The notes below the pieces were generated by a model. The model was not told where the DNA came from. It saw nothing but the letters and a program-made list of their open reading frames with translations, and ran no database searches. From Xenophilus sp. AP218F (GTDB lineage Bacteria; Pseudomonadota; Gammaproteobacteria; Burkholderiales; Chromobacteriaceae): a stretch of DNA of 64,000 nucleotides. Position 1 is the stretch's first letter; every line of letters begins with the position of its first letter. The stretch is from positions 186,001 to 250,000 of the forward strand of contig NJIE01000008.1 in the NCBI GenBank assembly GCA_002213445.1, read 5' to 3'. The position numbers and the translations under genes are program-made. Shown one piece after another: positions 36,186 to 53,761 of this stretch.

Positions 36186-36204
36186 GATAATGTTTATCAT
36201 TCTC
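36186..36204. promoter_or_regulatory. Fur box of siderophore locus
   Basis: GATAATGTTTATCATTCTC matches 16 of 19 positions of the consensus GATAATGATAATCATTATC by hand alignment. It lies about 190 bp upstream of mbtH in the 341-bp gap after the beta-lactamase gene. The rest of that gap holds no convincing gene. Iron repression of mbtH-NRPS-entS is expected. Confidence 0.88.
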
Positions 36205-36397
36205 ATAAAATTGACCGGCTCGCCGTCCTGCGAGCGCAACGGAGAGCTGTTTTGCCCAACCGCCGCCTCTTGCCGTCCTGTAGCCGCCTATCCGCGCGGC
36301 GCTGAACCGTTTCGCGTGTCTCCCCCATGTCCGTCGGCCGCGACGCCCGCCGTCAGGGGAGGGCGCGCATCTGACCTGATTCTCCTGGAGACTTGCC

Positions 36398-36613
36398 GTG
36401 AGCGCAGACCAAATCAATCCCTTTGACGACGACAGCCTGACCTTCCTGGTGCTGCGCAACGCCGAGGCGCAGCACAGTTTGTGGCCGGCGCAGCTGGCCC
36501 AGCCGCAAGGCTGGGCGCTGGCGTTCGGCCCGGACAGCCGCGCCGCGTGCCTGGACTACCTGAACCGCGAGTGGACCGATATCCGCCCCTTGTCGCTGCG
36601 GGCGGCCGGCTGA
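36398..36613 (+). CDS. MbtH-like protein
   Basis: 71-aa MbtH family partner that folds and activates NRPS adenylation domains. Conserved [33 protein letters not shown] and [17 protein letters not shown] are all visible. GTG start with GGAG ribosome site. Immediately followed by the NRPS gene (41 bp). Confidence 0.96.
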   Translation: MSADQINPFDDDSLTFLVLRNAEAQHSLWPAQLAQPQGWALAFGPDSRAACLDYLNREWTDIRPLSLRAAG

Positions 36614-36654
36614 GGCCGGGCTTGCGTTCATTGATTCGTTGTCGGGGGAAAACC

Positions 36655-45165
<8,511 letters not shown>

Positions 45166-45182
45166 GCGGGCGCGCTCTGGAG

Positions 45183-45227
45183 GCGGACAGGCGGGAGGTT
45201 TTCCGCCTGTCCGCGATTCGTTTTTTT
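45183..45227 (+). terminator. Hairpin between NRPS and exporter genes
   Basis: Perfect 12-bp GCGGACAGGCGG/CCGCCTGTCCGC stem with an 8-nt loop, then a T7 run 6 nt after the stem. It could be an attenuator letting only part of the transcription pass to the exporter gene starting 18 bp later. Confidence 0.65.
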
Positions 45228-45244
45228 ATCGAGCGGAATATTGC

Positions 45245-46501
45245 ATGAAGAAATCCCCCATCCTTGTCGATTTCAGCCTGTTGCGGCGCAATCGTCACTT
45301 TCGTTCCATTTTCATCGCCCGGATGATTTCAGTATTCGCCTTCGGCATCCTGATGGTGGCGGTGCCGGTGCAGATCCACCAGTTGACCGGCTCCAGCCTG
45401 CAGGTCGGCGCGGCGATGGCGCTGGACGGCGTCGGCATGTTCGCCGGCCTGATGTGCGGCGGCGTGCTGGCCGACCGCATGGACCGCCGCCGGCTGATCC
45501 TGCTGGGCCGCTCGCTGTGCGGGCTGGGCTTCCTCGCGCTGGCGGCCAACGGCTTCATGGCCGAGCCGTCCTTGCTGGCGCTGTATCTGGTGTCGGCCTG
45601 GGACGGTTTTTTCAGCGGCATCGGCATCACCTCGCTGATGGCGTCGATTCCGGTGATCGTCGGCCGCGAAAACCTGCCGGCGGCCGGGGCGCTGAGCATG
45701 CTCACCGTGCGCTTCGGCGCGGTGCTGTCGCCGCTGCTGGGCGGGGCGGTGATCGCCGGGGCCGGCGTCAACTGGAATTACCTTCTGGCCGGGGTCGGCA
45801 CGCTGGCCACGCTGATCCCGCTGACGCGCCTGCCGTCGCTCAAGCCGCAGGGCGGGCAGGCGTCGCACCCGCTGCAGGCGCTGGCCGAAGGCTTCCGTTT
45901 CCTGTGGAGCAACAAGGTAGTGGGCGCGGTGGTGGCGGTGGGCACCTTGCAGACCTTGCTGGCCGCGGTGCGGGTGCTGTATCCGGCTCTGGCCGAGGAG
46001 GGCTACGGCGGCGGCGCTTTCGAAGTGGGCTTGATGTATTCGGCCGCGCCGCTGGGGGCGATGCTGGGCGCGTTCACCAGCGGCTGGGTGGGCCAGTTGC
46101 GCCGCCCGGGCGCGGTGATGTTGGCTTGCGTGGCGTCCTCGGCCTTGATGATCGCGGCGCTGGGCCTGTCCGGCCAGTTATGGCTGGGGCTGGCGGCGCT
46201 CGCGGCGCTGGGTTATTTCGGCTCCATCGCCGCCTTGTTGCAGTTCACCCTGGTGCAGGGACAGACGCCTGATCATCTGCTGGGGCGGGTGAACAGCCTG
46301 TGGAACGCGCAGGACGTGGTGGGCGACAGCCTGGGCGCGCTGGGATTGGGGGCGCTGGCGCGGGCGCTGGCGCCGCTGGCGGCTGCGACGGCGTTCGGCC
46401 TGGCGGCGGCTACGGCCGCGCTGGCGATGTGTCTGGGCTTCGCTTCCTTGCGGCGTTTGGGGGATAAGGCCGGCCAGTCGGCGGACCCGGTCAAGGCCTG
46501 A
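45245..46501 (+). CDS. entS: EntS-like MFS siderophore exporter
   Basis: 418-aa major facilitator with about 12 membrane spans. The N-terminus (LVDFSLLRRNRHFRSIFIAR) and motifs GVLADRMDRRRLILLGR and LGRVNSLWNAQDVVGDSLGA match the EntS family, which exports enterobactin-type siderophores from the cytoplasm. It follows the NRPS directly and is presumably iron-regulated with it. Ends before a strong terminator. Confidence 0.93.
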   Translation: MKKSPILVDFSLLRRNRHFRSIFIARMISVFAFGILMVAVPVQIHQLTGSSLQVGAAMALDGVGMFAGLMCGGVLADRMDRRRLILLGRSLCGLGFLALAANGFMAEPSLLALYLVSAWDGFFSGIGITSLMASIPVIVGRENLPAAGALSMLTVRFGAVLSPLLGGAVIAGAGVNWNYLLAGVGTLATLIPLTRLPSLKPQGGQASHPLQALAEGFRFLWSNKVVGAVVAVGTLQTLLAAVRVLYPALAEEGYGGGAFEVGLMYSAAPLGAMLGAFTSGWVGQLRRPGAVMLACVASSALMIAALGLSGQLWLGLAALAALGYFGSIAALLQFTLVQGQTPDHLLGRVNSLWNAQDVVGDSLGALGLGALARALAPLAAATAFGLAAATAALAMCLGFASLRRLGDKAGQSADPVKA

Positions 46502-46514
46502 GCGATGCGGCATG

Positions 46515-46553
46515 AAAAAGCGGGAGGCCCGGATGGGCCTCCCGCTTTTTTTG
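46515..46553. terminator. Bidirectional intrinsic terminator
   Basis: Sixteen-bp stem (AAAAAGCGGGAGGCCC and its complement) with a GGAT loop and T-run, between the convergent exporter and BLUF genes. Confidence 0.95.
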
Positions 46554-46565
46554 TCTGGCGAGGTG

Positions 46566-46991
46566 TCAGTGGCGGAACTGGGTGGTGCCGCTGTCGGCCA
46601 GCGCTTCTAGCAGCATGACGGTGCTGCTGCCCGGCTGATTGAACGGATCGAGCTTCGCGTGCGTCGAGTAGCGCAGGATTTGCGAGGCGTTGACCTTGTC
46701 CAGCATCACTTCGGCCATGCTCCAGTTGGCGAAGCGGCGTTGCTCCACTTCGCGATAGTCCAGCAGGGTGAGGCTGTGATGGCGCGAATCCTTGGCCAGC
46801 TTCTGATAGAGCTGGTTGACCTGCTGGCGGCTGCCTTCCAGCGTCTGCACGAAGATGTTGTGGCTGACGCACAGCAAGCCGGTGATGCCTTGCTCCGGGT
46901 TGTGTTTGCGCGCTGCGGCCAGGATGTCGCTCATCAGCTCGCTGTCTATGGTTTTTTTCGCGTAACTGCAATAAGTCAGGCTAACCAGCAT
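46566..46991 (-). CDS. BLUF-domain blue-light photoreceptor
   Basis: 141-aa stand-alone BLUF protein that would bind FAD and sense blue light. Y7, N31, Q49, W90 and M92 are present with exactly the spacing of AppA Y21, N45, Q63, W104 and M106. Also GITGLLCVSHNIFVQTLEGS and KDSRHHSLTLL. No output domain beyond the ~45-residue C-terminal helix, so it must act through a partner, not identifiable here. Start at the ATG before LVSLTYCSY. It sits 78 bp downstream of folE in the same direction. Confidence 0.95.
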   Translation of the reverse strand: MLVSLTYCSYAKKTIDSELMSDILAAARKHNPEQGITGLLCVSHNIFVQTLEGSRQQVNQLYQKLAKDSRHHSLTLLDYREVEQRRFANWSMAEVMLDKVNASQILRYSTHAKLDPFNQPGSSTVMLLEALADSGTTQFRH

Positions 46992-47069
46992 GGCAAATTT
47001 CCCCAATGGTAAGGATGGCGACGATCCGGCTTGGGCGCGCGGCGGCTGTCGCGCCGCCGCCATCGAATG

Positions 47070-47765
47070 TCACTTGTTCATCAGCGACAGGAATTCCCGG
47101 CGCAGGTTGGCGTCGCTCAGGAAGGAGCCGCGCATCACGCTGTTGATCATCTTGCTGTCGTTGTCCTTCACGCCGCGCCAGTGCATGCAGAAGTGGTCCG
47201 CTTCCATCACGATAGCCAATCCGTCCGGCTGCAGCTTGCTCATCAGCAGGTCGGCGATCTGCGAAACCGCTTCTTCCTGGATTTGCGGGCGGGTCATCAC
47301 CCAGTTGATCAGGCGCGCGTACTTGGAGAGGCCGATCAGGTTGGAGTGCTCGTTGGGCATCACGCCCACCCAGACCCGGCCCATGATGGGGCAGAGGTGG
47401 TGCGAGCAGGCGCTGCGCACGGTGATGGGGCCGACGATCATCAGCTCGTTGAGCTTTTCCACGTTGGGAAACTCGGTGCTGGCAGGCATCGGCGCATAGC
47501 GGCCCTGGAAAACCTCGCGGATGAACATCTTGGCCACCCGCTTGGCGGTGTCCTGGGTGTTGTGGTCGTTGTCGATGTCGATGACCAGGCTTTCCAGCAC
47601 GCCTTTCAGTTTTTCCTGCACTTCGGCTTGCAGCTGATCCAGCTCGCCCTCTTCGATGAAGCTCGCAATATTGTCGTTGGCGTGGAAGCGGGCCTGGGCC
47701 TGCTGCACGCGGCTGCGAATGCGTTGCGAGACGGGCAGGTGGTCAACATTGATGGTTTTGTTCAT
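47070..47765 (-). CDS. folE: GTP cyclohydrolase I
   Basis: 231-aa FolE, first step of tetrahydrofolate and pterin synthesis. Zinc and catalytic motifs: RSACSHHLCPIMGRVWVGVMP, LSKYARLINW, and EADHFCMHWRGVK. Longer than the usual FolE N-terminus by a short charged helix. Precedes the BLUF gene in the same direction; flavin and pterin metabolism both start from GTP, but no direct link is proven. Confidence 0.97.
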   Translation of the reverse strand: MNKTINVDHLPVSQRIRSRVQQAQARFHANDNIASFIEEGELDQLQAEVQEKLKGVLESLVIDIDNDHNTQDTAKRVAKMFIREVFQGRYAPMPASTEFPNVEKLNELMIVGPITVRSACSHHLCPIMGRVWVGVMPNEHSNLIGLSKYARLINWVMTRPQIQEEAVSQIADLLMSKLQPDGLAIVMEADHFCMHWRGVKDNDSKMINSVMRGSFLSDANLRREFLSLMNK

Positions 47766-48061
47766 TGGGATGGCAGTCTTTGTTCAGTGCATTTTTATCG
47801 GTCGGGTCATGTCGCCGCCGCCATGGCGCGCGCCAGACGCGGCGATCGCCCCTGGCCGCCGGCGGGACGGCCTGTAATCGCGCGCAAGGCATTTGGCATG
47901 GTAGCACAGCAAAGATAGTCGGGCTGCGAACTATCCCGGGCGGGCGATTCATTTCAGCCGGCCCCGATCGGCGACGATGAGCGAATTTGGCCGCTATTTC
48001 CTTGTTGTCGCCAGGGTAAATGCCTGGCGAATTTCAGTCAGCTGCGCTGAGTTATAACGCG

Positions 48062-48080
48062 GTTGATAATGGGTATCAAC
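48062..48080. promoter_or_regulatory. Perfect palindrome upstream of lpxO
   Basis: GTTGATA-ATGGG-TATCAAC lies about 165 bp upstream of the hydroxylase gene in the 480-bp gap between divergent folE and lpxO. It may be a repressor or activator site. No RNA gene or other ORF is convincing in the rest of this gap. Confidence 0.5.
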
Positions 48081-48245
48081 TGGATTTTTTCAATCCTGGC
48101 GATAGCCTAAAGGCTGGCGGACGAGAGGATGGATGGGAAAGCAAGAAGCACTGAAATGGCTAATGTCATAAAAGGGTGTTAATTTCAGGGACGGCGGCCG
48201 ACATGCCTGCCGCTTGGCGCAAGGCCGATTTCGTTGAGGGGACGC

Positions 48246-49166
48246 ATGCCTTATTTCAAACTGCTGGTGCTTGGCGTATTCGCTTTGTCCACGGCGTATA
48301 TTCATTTCCGGGGCCGGGTCAGGCTGGGTTTCTGGCGTCAATTGAGCGACCACTCCACCTTCATGGCGCCGATCAACGGTTTCATGTACCTGTTTTCCCG
48401 CGTGCCGGCCAAGCCTTATCTGCCGCTGGACAGTTTTCCGGAAATGCAGGCGCTGACCGCCAACTGGCGGAAAATCCGCGAAGAAGCGGCGGCGCTGTAC
48501 GAGCAGGGCGGCATTCGCGCTTCGGACAAATGCGACGATCTGGGCTTCAATTCCTTTTTCAAAACCGGCTGGAAGCGCTTTTATCTGAAATGGTACGGGC
48601 AGGATCATCCGTCGGCGCAAGCCTTGTGCCCATACACCACCGGGTTGCTCAGGCAGTTCCCCAGCATCAAGGCGGCGATGTTCGCCGCCTTGCCGCCCGG
48701 CAGCCGCCTGGTTCGCCATCGCGATCCTTTCGCCGGTTCGGTGCGCTACCACCTGGGCCTGATCACGCCCAACGACGACGGCTGCTACATCGACGTGGAC
48801 GGGGAGAAGTACAGCTGGCGCGACGGCGAGGCGGTGATCTTCGACGAAACCTATCTGCACTACGCCGAAAACGCCACCGACCGCAACCGCATCATCCTGT
48901 TTTGCGATATCGAGCGGCCGATGTGGTTCCGGCCGGCGCAATGGGTCAACCGCATCGTCAGCCGGGTGCTGGTGGGCGCGGCCAATTCGCCCAATCAGGA
49001 AGGCGACCGCATCGGCGCGCTCAACCGCCTGTTCCGCCATGTGCAGCGTTTGCGCCTGTTCGGCAAGCGAATAAAGGCGCGCAGCCGCTTCGGCTATTAC
49101 CTGCTCAAGTGGCTGCTGCTGGGCGGCCCGGTGGCATTGTGGCTGTTCTGGGGCGCCTGGGCCTAG
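48246..49166 (+). CDS. lpxO: Lipid A 2-hydroxylase LpxO
   Basis: 306-aa iron/2-oxoglutarate-dependent hydroxylase anchored in the inner membrane. An N-terminal span (about 3-20) precedes RGRVRLGFWRQLSDHSTFMA, with GFNSFFKTGWKRFYLKWYG in the middle. Iron ligands lie in LVRHRDPFAG (HxD) and YLHYAENATDRNR (second His, then 2OG-binding Arg). A C-terminal hydrophobic stretch is present. It matches Salmonella LpxO over nearly all its length, which hydroxylates the 3'-secondary acyl chain of lipid A. Start ATG 48246 with GAGGGG ribosome site. Confidence 0.95.
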   Translation: MPYFKLLVLGVFALSTAYIHFRGRVRLGFWRQLSDHSTFMAPINGFMYLFSRVPAKPYLPLDSFPEMQALTANWRKIREEAAALYEQGGIRASDKCDDLGFNSFFKTGWKRFYLKWYGQDHPSAQALCPYTTGLLRQFPSIKAAMFAALPPGSRLVRHRDPFAGSVRYHLGLITPNDDGCYIDVDGEKYSWRDGEAVIFDETYLHYAENATDRNRIILFCDIERPMWFRPAQWVNRIVSRVLVGAANSPNQEGDRIGALNRLFRHVQRLRLFGKRIKARSRFGYYLLKWLLLGGPVALWLFWGAWA

Positions 49167-50305
49167 GTGACGGCCGGCGGGATGCGGCGGCCGCCTATCC
49201 AGATGGCCTGTTGCTCCAGCCCGGCGCCAAGCGACAGCAGATTGGCGCGCTTGCCCACCGCCAGCGAGCCCAGCCTGTCGTCCACGCCCAGCATGCGCGC
49301 CGGATGCAGGCTGGCCATTTCGATGGCCGCGCGGATGTCCGCGCCGGCGAACTCCACCATATTGCGCACGGCGGCCAGCAAGTTGAGGGTGCTGCCGGCT
49401 AGCCCGCCTTCCAGGGTTCTGACCACGCCGTCGCGCATCTCCACCATCTGTCCGGCCAGTTCATAGCGGCCATCCGGCATGCCGGCGGCGCGCATCGCGT
49501 CGGTGATCAGGATCAGCCGTTCGCCTGCGCAGCAGCGGCACAGTTGCAGCATGGCCGGGTGGACGTGGTGGCCGTCGGCGATCAGTTCCAGCCAGGCCTT
49601 GGGGTGGGTCAGGCCGGCCCCGGCCATGCCCGGCGCGCGATGATGCAGCCCGCTCATGCCGTTGAAACAGTGCACCAGGCCGGACGCGCCGGCGTCCAGC
49701 GCGGCGCGGGTGGCGGCGTAGTCCGCGGCCGAATGCCCCAGCATCACCCGCACGCCGGCGGCGCGCAGGTGGCGGATGGCGGCGATGGCGTTGGGCTTCT
49801 CCGGCGCCAGCGCCACCACCCGGAGCGAGCCGGCCGCGCAGTCGATCAGTCGGGACAGTTCGGCGATGTCCAGCTCGCGGAACCAAGCCTCGTGGTGCGC
49901 GCCCTTGTTGCGCGCGGTGAAGTAGGGGCCTTCCAGATAGCTGCCGAGTATCTCCGCGCCCGGCAGTGTTTCCTGGCGCACTTCGGCGATCAGCGCCAGC
50001 ACCTTTTCCAGTTCGGGCAGCGGCGCGGTGACGGTGGTGGCGAGAAACGCGCCGACGCCTTCGGCTGCCTTGGCCGCCGACAGCTTGCGCAGCGCGGCGG
50101 CGGTGCCGTCCATCACGTCCACGCCCTGGCCGCCGTGCACGTGGGTGTCGATCAGCGCCGGCGCCAGCAGGTCGGCGTCGCGGCGGCGCTCGTCGGACGG
50201 GATGGGTTCGATGGCGGTGATGACGCCGTTTTCATGGCTCAGGCTGTGATGGTCCAGCCAGCCTTGCTCGGTCAGCAGCCGGCGGGCGCGGATGATGCGG
50301 CTCAT
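49163..50305 (-). CDS. nagA: N-acetylgalactosamine/glucosamine-6-phosphate deacetylase
   Basis: 380-aa amidohydrolase. Metal-binding PALIDTHVHGGQGVDVMDG, SYLEGPYF with catalytic Glu, LGHSAADYAATRAALDAGAS and LITDAMRAAGMPDG are all present. It is the last gene of the aga operon, so the substrate in vivo is probably N-acetylgalactosamine-6-phosphate (AgaA function), although NagA activity on the glucosamine compound is common. It overlaps the convergent lpxO end by 4 nt. Confidence 0.93.
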   Translation of the reverse strand: MSRIIRARRLLTEQGWLDHHSLSHENGVITAIEPIPSDERRRDADLLAPALIDTHVHGGQGVDVMDGTAAALRKLSAAKAAEGVGAFLATTVTAPLPELEKVLALIAEVRQETLPGAEILGSYLEGPYFTARNKGAHHEAWFRELDIAELSRLIDCAAGSLRVVALAPEKPNAIAAIRHLRAAGVRVMLGHSAADYAATRAALDAGASGLVHCFNGMSGLHHRAPGMAGAGLTHPKAWLELIADGHHVHPAMLQLCRCCAGERLILITDAMRAAGMPDGRYELAGQMVEMRDGVVRTLEGGLAGSTLNLLAAVRNMVEFAGADIRAAIEMASLHPARMLGVDDRLGSLAVGKRANLLSLGAGLEQQAIWIGGRRIPPAVT

Positions 50306-50352
50306 GTCTTGCTCCTGTTCAAGGCCGCCGGCCGGGCCGGCGGCGCGGACGG

Positions 50353-52254
50353 TCAGCGTTGCGGGACGAGGCTCAGCGTCAGCGTTTCCAGCGGCCGCAA
50401 GGTCAGCGTCGCCGGCTTGGCCAGCCGCTTGGGCACGCTGGCGTTGGCCCCGTAGGCGACGTCCACCGCGAAATCGCGGGCGGCGCCTTGCGGCAGCTCC
50501 AGATCATGCGCGGCGTCCAGATAGTAGGACTGCGGCCGGTCCGAGGGGTTGCGCAGGGTGATGATGGATTTCTCCGGACTCCAGGCCGCCCAGCCGTAGA
50601 CTTCCAGCTTGGTCGGGTCGCGGCCTATCCAGTGGCTGTCGATCAACACCTTCTGGTTGTCGCGCGCCCATTTGGCGGCGCGCGCCAAGAGATCCCAATC
50701 GTCCCGGCTCAGCAGCTCCGGCGTGATGTACAGCTCCTGCAACTGGGTGCCGGTGGCGAAGTAGCTCCAGGCCTGGTCGGCGAAGTCTTGCCGGCTTTGC
50801 TTCTCCAGCCCCTTGGCGTGCTGGGCGTAGACCAGGCCGTGCAGCATCAGCGAGTTGAGCGGGAACAGCGGGCCCTTGCTGACGATGGAGCGGTAGGTTT
50901 CGGCGTCGCGGTAGGTGATCCACTGCTGGACGCTGCTGCCTTTGCCGTAGAAGTTGATGTCGTCGCCGTCGCGCCAGATGGAGTCGGCGTAGAACAGCCA
51001 GGAGGGCGTGGCCTGAGTGCCGGTGGTGAGGTTGATGAACAAGCCGGGATTGGCCTTGCGCATGTCGGCCAGCAGGTGGATGGCGGCGTCGAAATCGCTG
51101 GTGAAGGCGCTGCCGGGCACCAGCCGGCTGGCGTTGCCGGTGCCGTCCAGCTTGAACATCTCGATGTTCTGCCGGCCTATCATGTCCAGCACCTTGGCGC
51201 GGAAGTTCCGGTAGTAAACCGGGCCGGACAGGGCGAACTTGCCGTCCATGGTTTCGTAGCCGAACTCGCCGGCGTGCGACACGCGCTCCGCCAGCGGCTT
51301 GTTGTAGCCGCCCCATGGCGACAGCCAGACGCCGAGGCGAGCCTGGTACCGGGCGGCGGCGTCTTTCAGCGGCAGGAACTGGCGCGGGAAATTGGCGCTG
51401 AATTCCCAGTTGCCCTTGCGGCTGTCCCAGCCGTCGTCAAACAGGAAACCGTCCAGCTTCACGCCGCGTTTGGCCGTCAGCTGGTCGCCGATCTGGCCGA
51501 TGCGCTTGAGCGCGTCGGCCTCGGTGTAATGGGTGAAGAAGCCGATGTCCAGCCAAGAGTTGTAGTGCAGATAGGGCTGGTAGGGGCGCGGACGGGCTGC
51601 GTTGAGGAAGGCGCCGAAGTCGCGGCGCAGCTGGCCTTCGTCGAACACGCCGATATAGCTGCGGTAGCGCAGCGGTTTGCCGGCTTCCAGCGGCAAGCCC
51701 AGCGGCACGGTCTGGCTGACGCCGCCTTCGTAGGCGCGGGTCTGGGTCAGCGGGTTTTCCGGAGCGATGAAGAAACTGTCGCTGACGATGGGGGAGCTGA
51801 CCACCGCGCCGTAGACGAAGGGCGCTTTGGAACGGAAGGGCAGGATGGATAGCGAGGCCAGCCGCTGCGTGCCGCGGGCGGGGGCCACGGAGACGTCCAG
51901 CGAGGCGTAGCGATCCTTGTCGCGCAGCGTGATCACGCCTTCGGCCAGGAAGTCGGCGTTGCTGAGTTTGAGGGTGATGGCGTCGCCCTGGCGAACGACG
52001 GAGTCGAGCGTGAAGTCGGCCGAACTGATTTCCTGGCCGGATTCGCGCTTGAGCGCGAACAGTTTTTCGGCGCGGATCTGGTCGCCTTGCGCCGGATTGC
52101 GCAAGGTCAGCGACGCCAGTTTGCCGTTCTGGCTGTCGATTTCAATCTGGTAGCGGCTGCCGTCCAGCCGGGTGAGGTCGGCGTGGGCGTAGCCTGCCAG
52201 AACCGCGGGCAGGGCGATCAGGCAGGCGCGGGCGATGGGGCGAATGCTGGGCAT
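50353..52254 (-). CDS. Secreted clan D glycoside hydrolase, likely alpha-GalNAc-ase
   Basis: 633-aa exported enzyme. Signal peptide at 1-25 (cleavage after GYAHA). An N-terminal beta-sandwich region (about 26-210) precedes a TIM barrel with LHYNSWLDIGF, DGFLFDDGWDSRKGNWEFS, VWLSPWGGYN, the nucleophile motif MFKLDGTGN and a likely acid/base in SIWRDGDD. A C-terminal beta domain follows. The pattern is that of GH36-like alpha-galactosidase/alpha-N-acetylgalactosaminidase enzymes. In an operon for GalNAc uptake and catabolism, release of terminal alpha-GalNAc from glycans is the best guess; the exact GH family and sugar are inference. Start with GAGGAC ribosome site. Confidence 0.8.
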   Translation of the reverse strand: MPSIRPIARACLIALPAVLAGYAHADLTRLDGSRYQIEIDSQNGKLASLTLRNPAQGDQIRAEKLFALKRESGQEISSADFTLDSVVRQGDAITLKLSNADFLAEGVITLRDKDRYASLDVSVAPARGTQRLASLSILPFRSKAPFVYGAVVSSPIVSDSFFIAPENPLTQTRAYEGGVSQTVPLGLPLEAGKPLRYRSYIGVFDEGQLRRDFGAFLNAARPRPYQPYLHYNSWLDIGFFTHYTEADALKRIGQIGDQLTAKRGVKLDGFLFDDGWDSRKGNWEFSANFPRQFLPLKDAAARYQARLGVWLSPWGGYNKPLAERVSHAGEFGYETMDGKFALSGPVYYRNFRAKVLDMIGRQNIEMFKLDGTGNASRLVPGSAFTSDFDAAIHLLADMRKANPGLFINLTTGTQATPSWLFYADSIWRDGDDINFYGKGSSVQQWITYRDAETYRSIVSKGPLFPLNSLMLHGLVYAQHAKGLEKQSRQDFADQAWSYFATGTQLQELYITPELLSRDDWDLLARAAKWARDNQKVLIDSHWIGRDPTKLEVYGWAAWSPEKSIITLRNPSDRPQSYYLDAAHDLELPQGAARDFAVDVAYGANASVPKRLAKPATLTLRPLETLTLSLVPQR

Positions 52255-52377
52255 GGTGTCCTCGCAGGGTTGGGGCTGAGGAGGCGGCATCCGGCGGGAA
52301 GCCGGGCCGGTGAAGAGGCCGGCGGCGGCCGACGCCTGGCGGCGCCGGCCTGTCGGAAGCCGTCGGGAAGCTGGCGC

Positions 52378-52830
52378 TCAGATGCCGGCTTCCGCGCCGG
52401 CGGCGGCTTCCAGCCAGCGCGGCTTGCGCGGTTTTTGCAGCTCGTCGGCCAGACTGGTGAGGCCGCGACGGCCGCAGTCCAGCGCCTGGCGGCGGAAGTC
52501 TTCCAGGCTGACGCCATCGCGTTCGCCCAGCATTTCCAGCGCCAGCTGCAGGTTGACGCCGGTCAGCACTTCCACGTTGCGGCTTTGCACCGCCAGCGTG
52601 GCGGCGACGCGGAACGGCGTGCCGCCCAGAAGATCGGTGAAAAACATCACGCCGTCGCCGTTTTGCAGTTGCGCGAGCGCGTCGCGGCATTGCTGTTCCA
52701 GTTGCGCGGTGGTGGACGCGGCGGGGAAATCGATGGCGAGGAATTGCTCCTGCCGGCCGAGAATCTGCTCGATGGCTTCCTGCATGCCGCTGGCGAAGCG
52801 GCCATGGCCGCAAAGGATGACGCTTAACAT
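52378..52830 (-). CDS. agaF: PTS EIIA component, mannose family
   Basis: 150-aa EIIA: MLSVILCGHGRFASGM carries phospho-acceptor His9, and FFTDLLGGTPFRVAATLAVQ is typical of the family. Accepts phosphate from HPr and passes it to EIIB. Located in the aga operon after EIID. Confidence 0.93.
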   Translation of the reverse strand: MLSVILCGHGRFASGMQEAIEQILGRQEQFLAIDFPAASTTAQLEQQCRDALAQLQNGDGVMFFTDLLGGTPFRVAATLAVQSRNVEVLTGVNLQLALEMLGERDGVSLEDFRRQALDCGRRGLTSLADELQKPRKPRWLEAAAGAEAGI

Positions 52831-52885
52831 GAGTTGCTCCGGTTGACGTCCTGCCGCGCTCGAGCGCGGCAGGATGATTGTGGGA

Positions 52886-53761
52886 TTACAGGAAGCCGCC
52901 GAACTTGCCGGCCACGCCCAGCGCGACGGTGATGACGATCAGGCGCAGCGGGCTCCAGCCGCGACGCACCAGCGCGTACATCAGCAGGGTGTAGACCAGC
53001 GGCAGGAAGGCCGGCATCAGCTTGTCGATCACGTCGGCTTGCAGTTTCACCACCGCGTCGCCGGCGGTGATCTGCAGCGTGGTGGACAGGCGCACGTAGG
53101 TGGCGACCAGCGCGCCTATCACCGTCATGCCGACGATGGAGGCGGCGTGGCCCACCTTGCGGGTGTTGGCCTTGATCAGCGGAATGGCCGCCACGCCCAT
53201 GTGGTAGGCGTAGTGGGCCAGCGAGAAGCGCAGGCCGAAGTGCACGGTGTTGAACAGCAGGAAGAAGATCACCGCGCCGAGGATGGAGCCTTGCAGCGCG
53301 AGATCGGCGCCGATGCCGCCGCAGATCGGCAGCAGCGTCAGCCAGAACATGGCGTCGCCGATGCCGCCCAGCGGCGCGCCCACCGCGATCTTGGTGCTCT
53401 GGATGCTGTTGACGTTCTGCTTGGAGCGCTCCATCGCCAGCACGATGCCCATCACGAAGGTGACCAGGAAGGGGTGGGTGTTGAAAAACCCCATGTGGCC
53501 CTTCATGGCGCGCGACAGGTCGCTGGGGTTGGTGTGGATCTTGCGCAAGGCCGGGATCAGGCCGTACAGCCAGCCGGCGCCCTGCATCCGCTCGTAGTTG
53601 AACGAGGCTTGCAGCAACAGGGAGCGCCAGGCGAAGCGGTTGATGTCCTGCCGGGTCAGGTCCGCGCCCAGGCTTTGATCTTCGTAGCGGTCGTCCACGG
53701 CTTCGGCGGCGGCGCGGTCCGCGTTTTCGCGCAGGGCCAGGGTTTGGGTGTTAGATGCCAT
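52886..53761 (-). CDS. agaE: PTS EIID component, GalNAc type
   Basis: 291-aa EIID membrane subunit. RQDINRFAWRSLLLQASFNY, GAPLGGIGDAMFWLTLLPI and a C-terminal pair of hydrophobic segments (KLMPAFLPLVYTLLMYALV) are the family features. Forms the sugar-transporting core with EIIC. Start overlaps the EIIC end by 11 nt. Confidence 0.93.
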   Translation of the reverse strand: MASNTQTLALRENADRAAAEAVDDRYEDQSLGADLTRQDINRFAWRSLLLQASFNYERMQGAGWLYGLIPALRKIHTNPSDLSRAMKGHMGFFNTHPFLVTFVMGIVLAMERSKQNVNSIQSTKIAVGAPLGGIGDAMFWLTLLPICGGIGADLALQGSILGAVIFFLLFNTVHFGLRFSLAHYAYHMGVAAIPLIKANTRKVGHAASIVGMTVIGALVATYVRLSTTLQITAGDAVVKLQADVIDKLMPAFLPLVYTLLMYALVRRGWSPLRLIVITVALGVAGKFGGFL

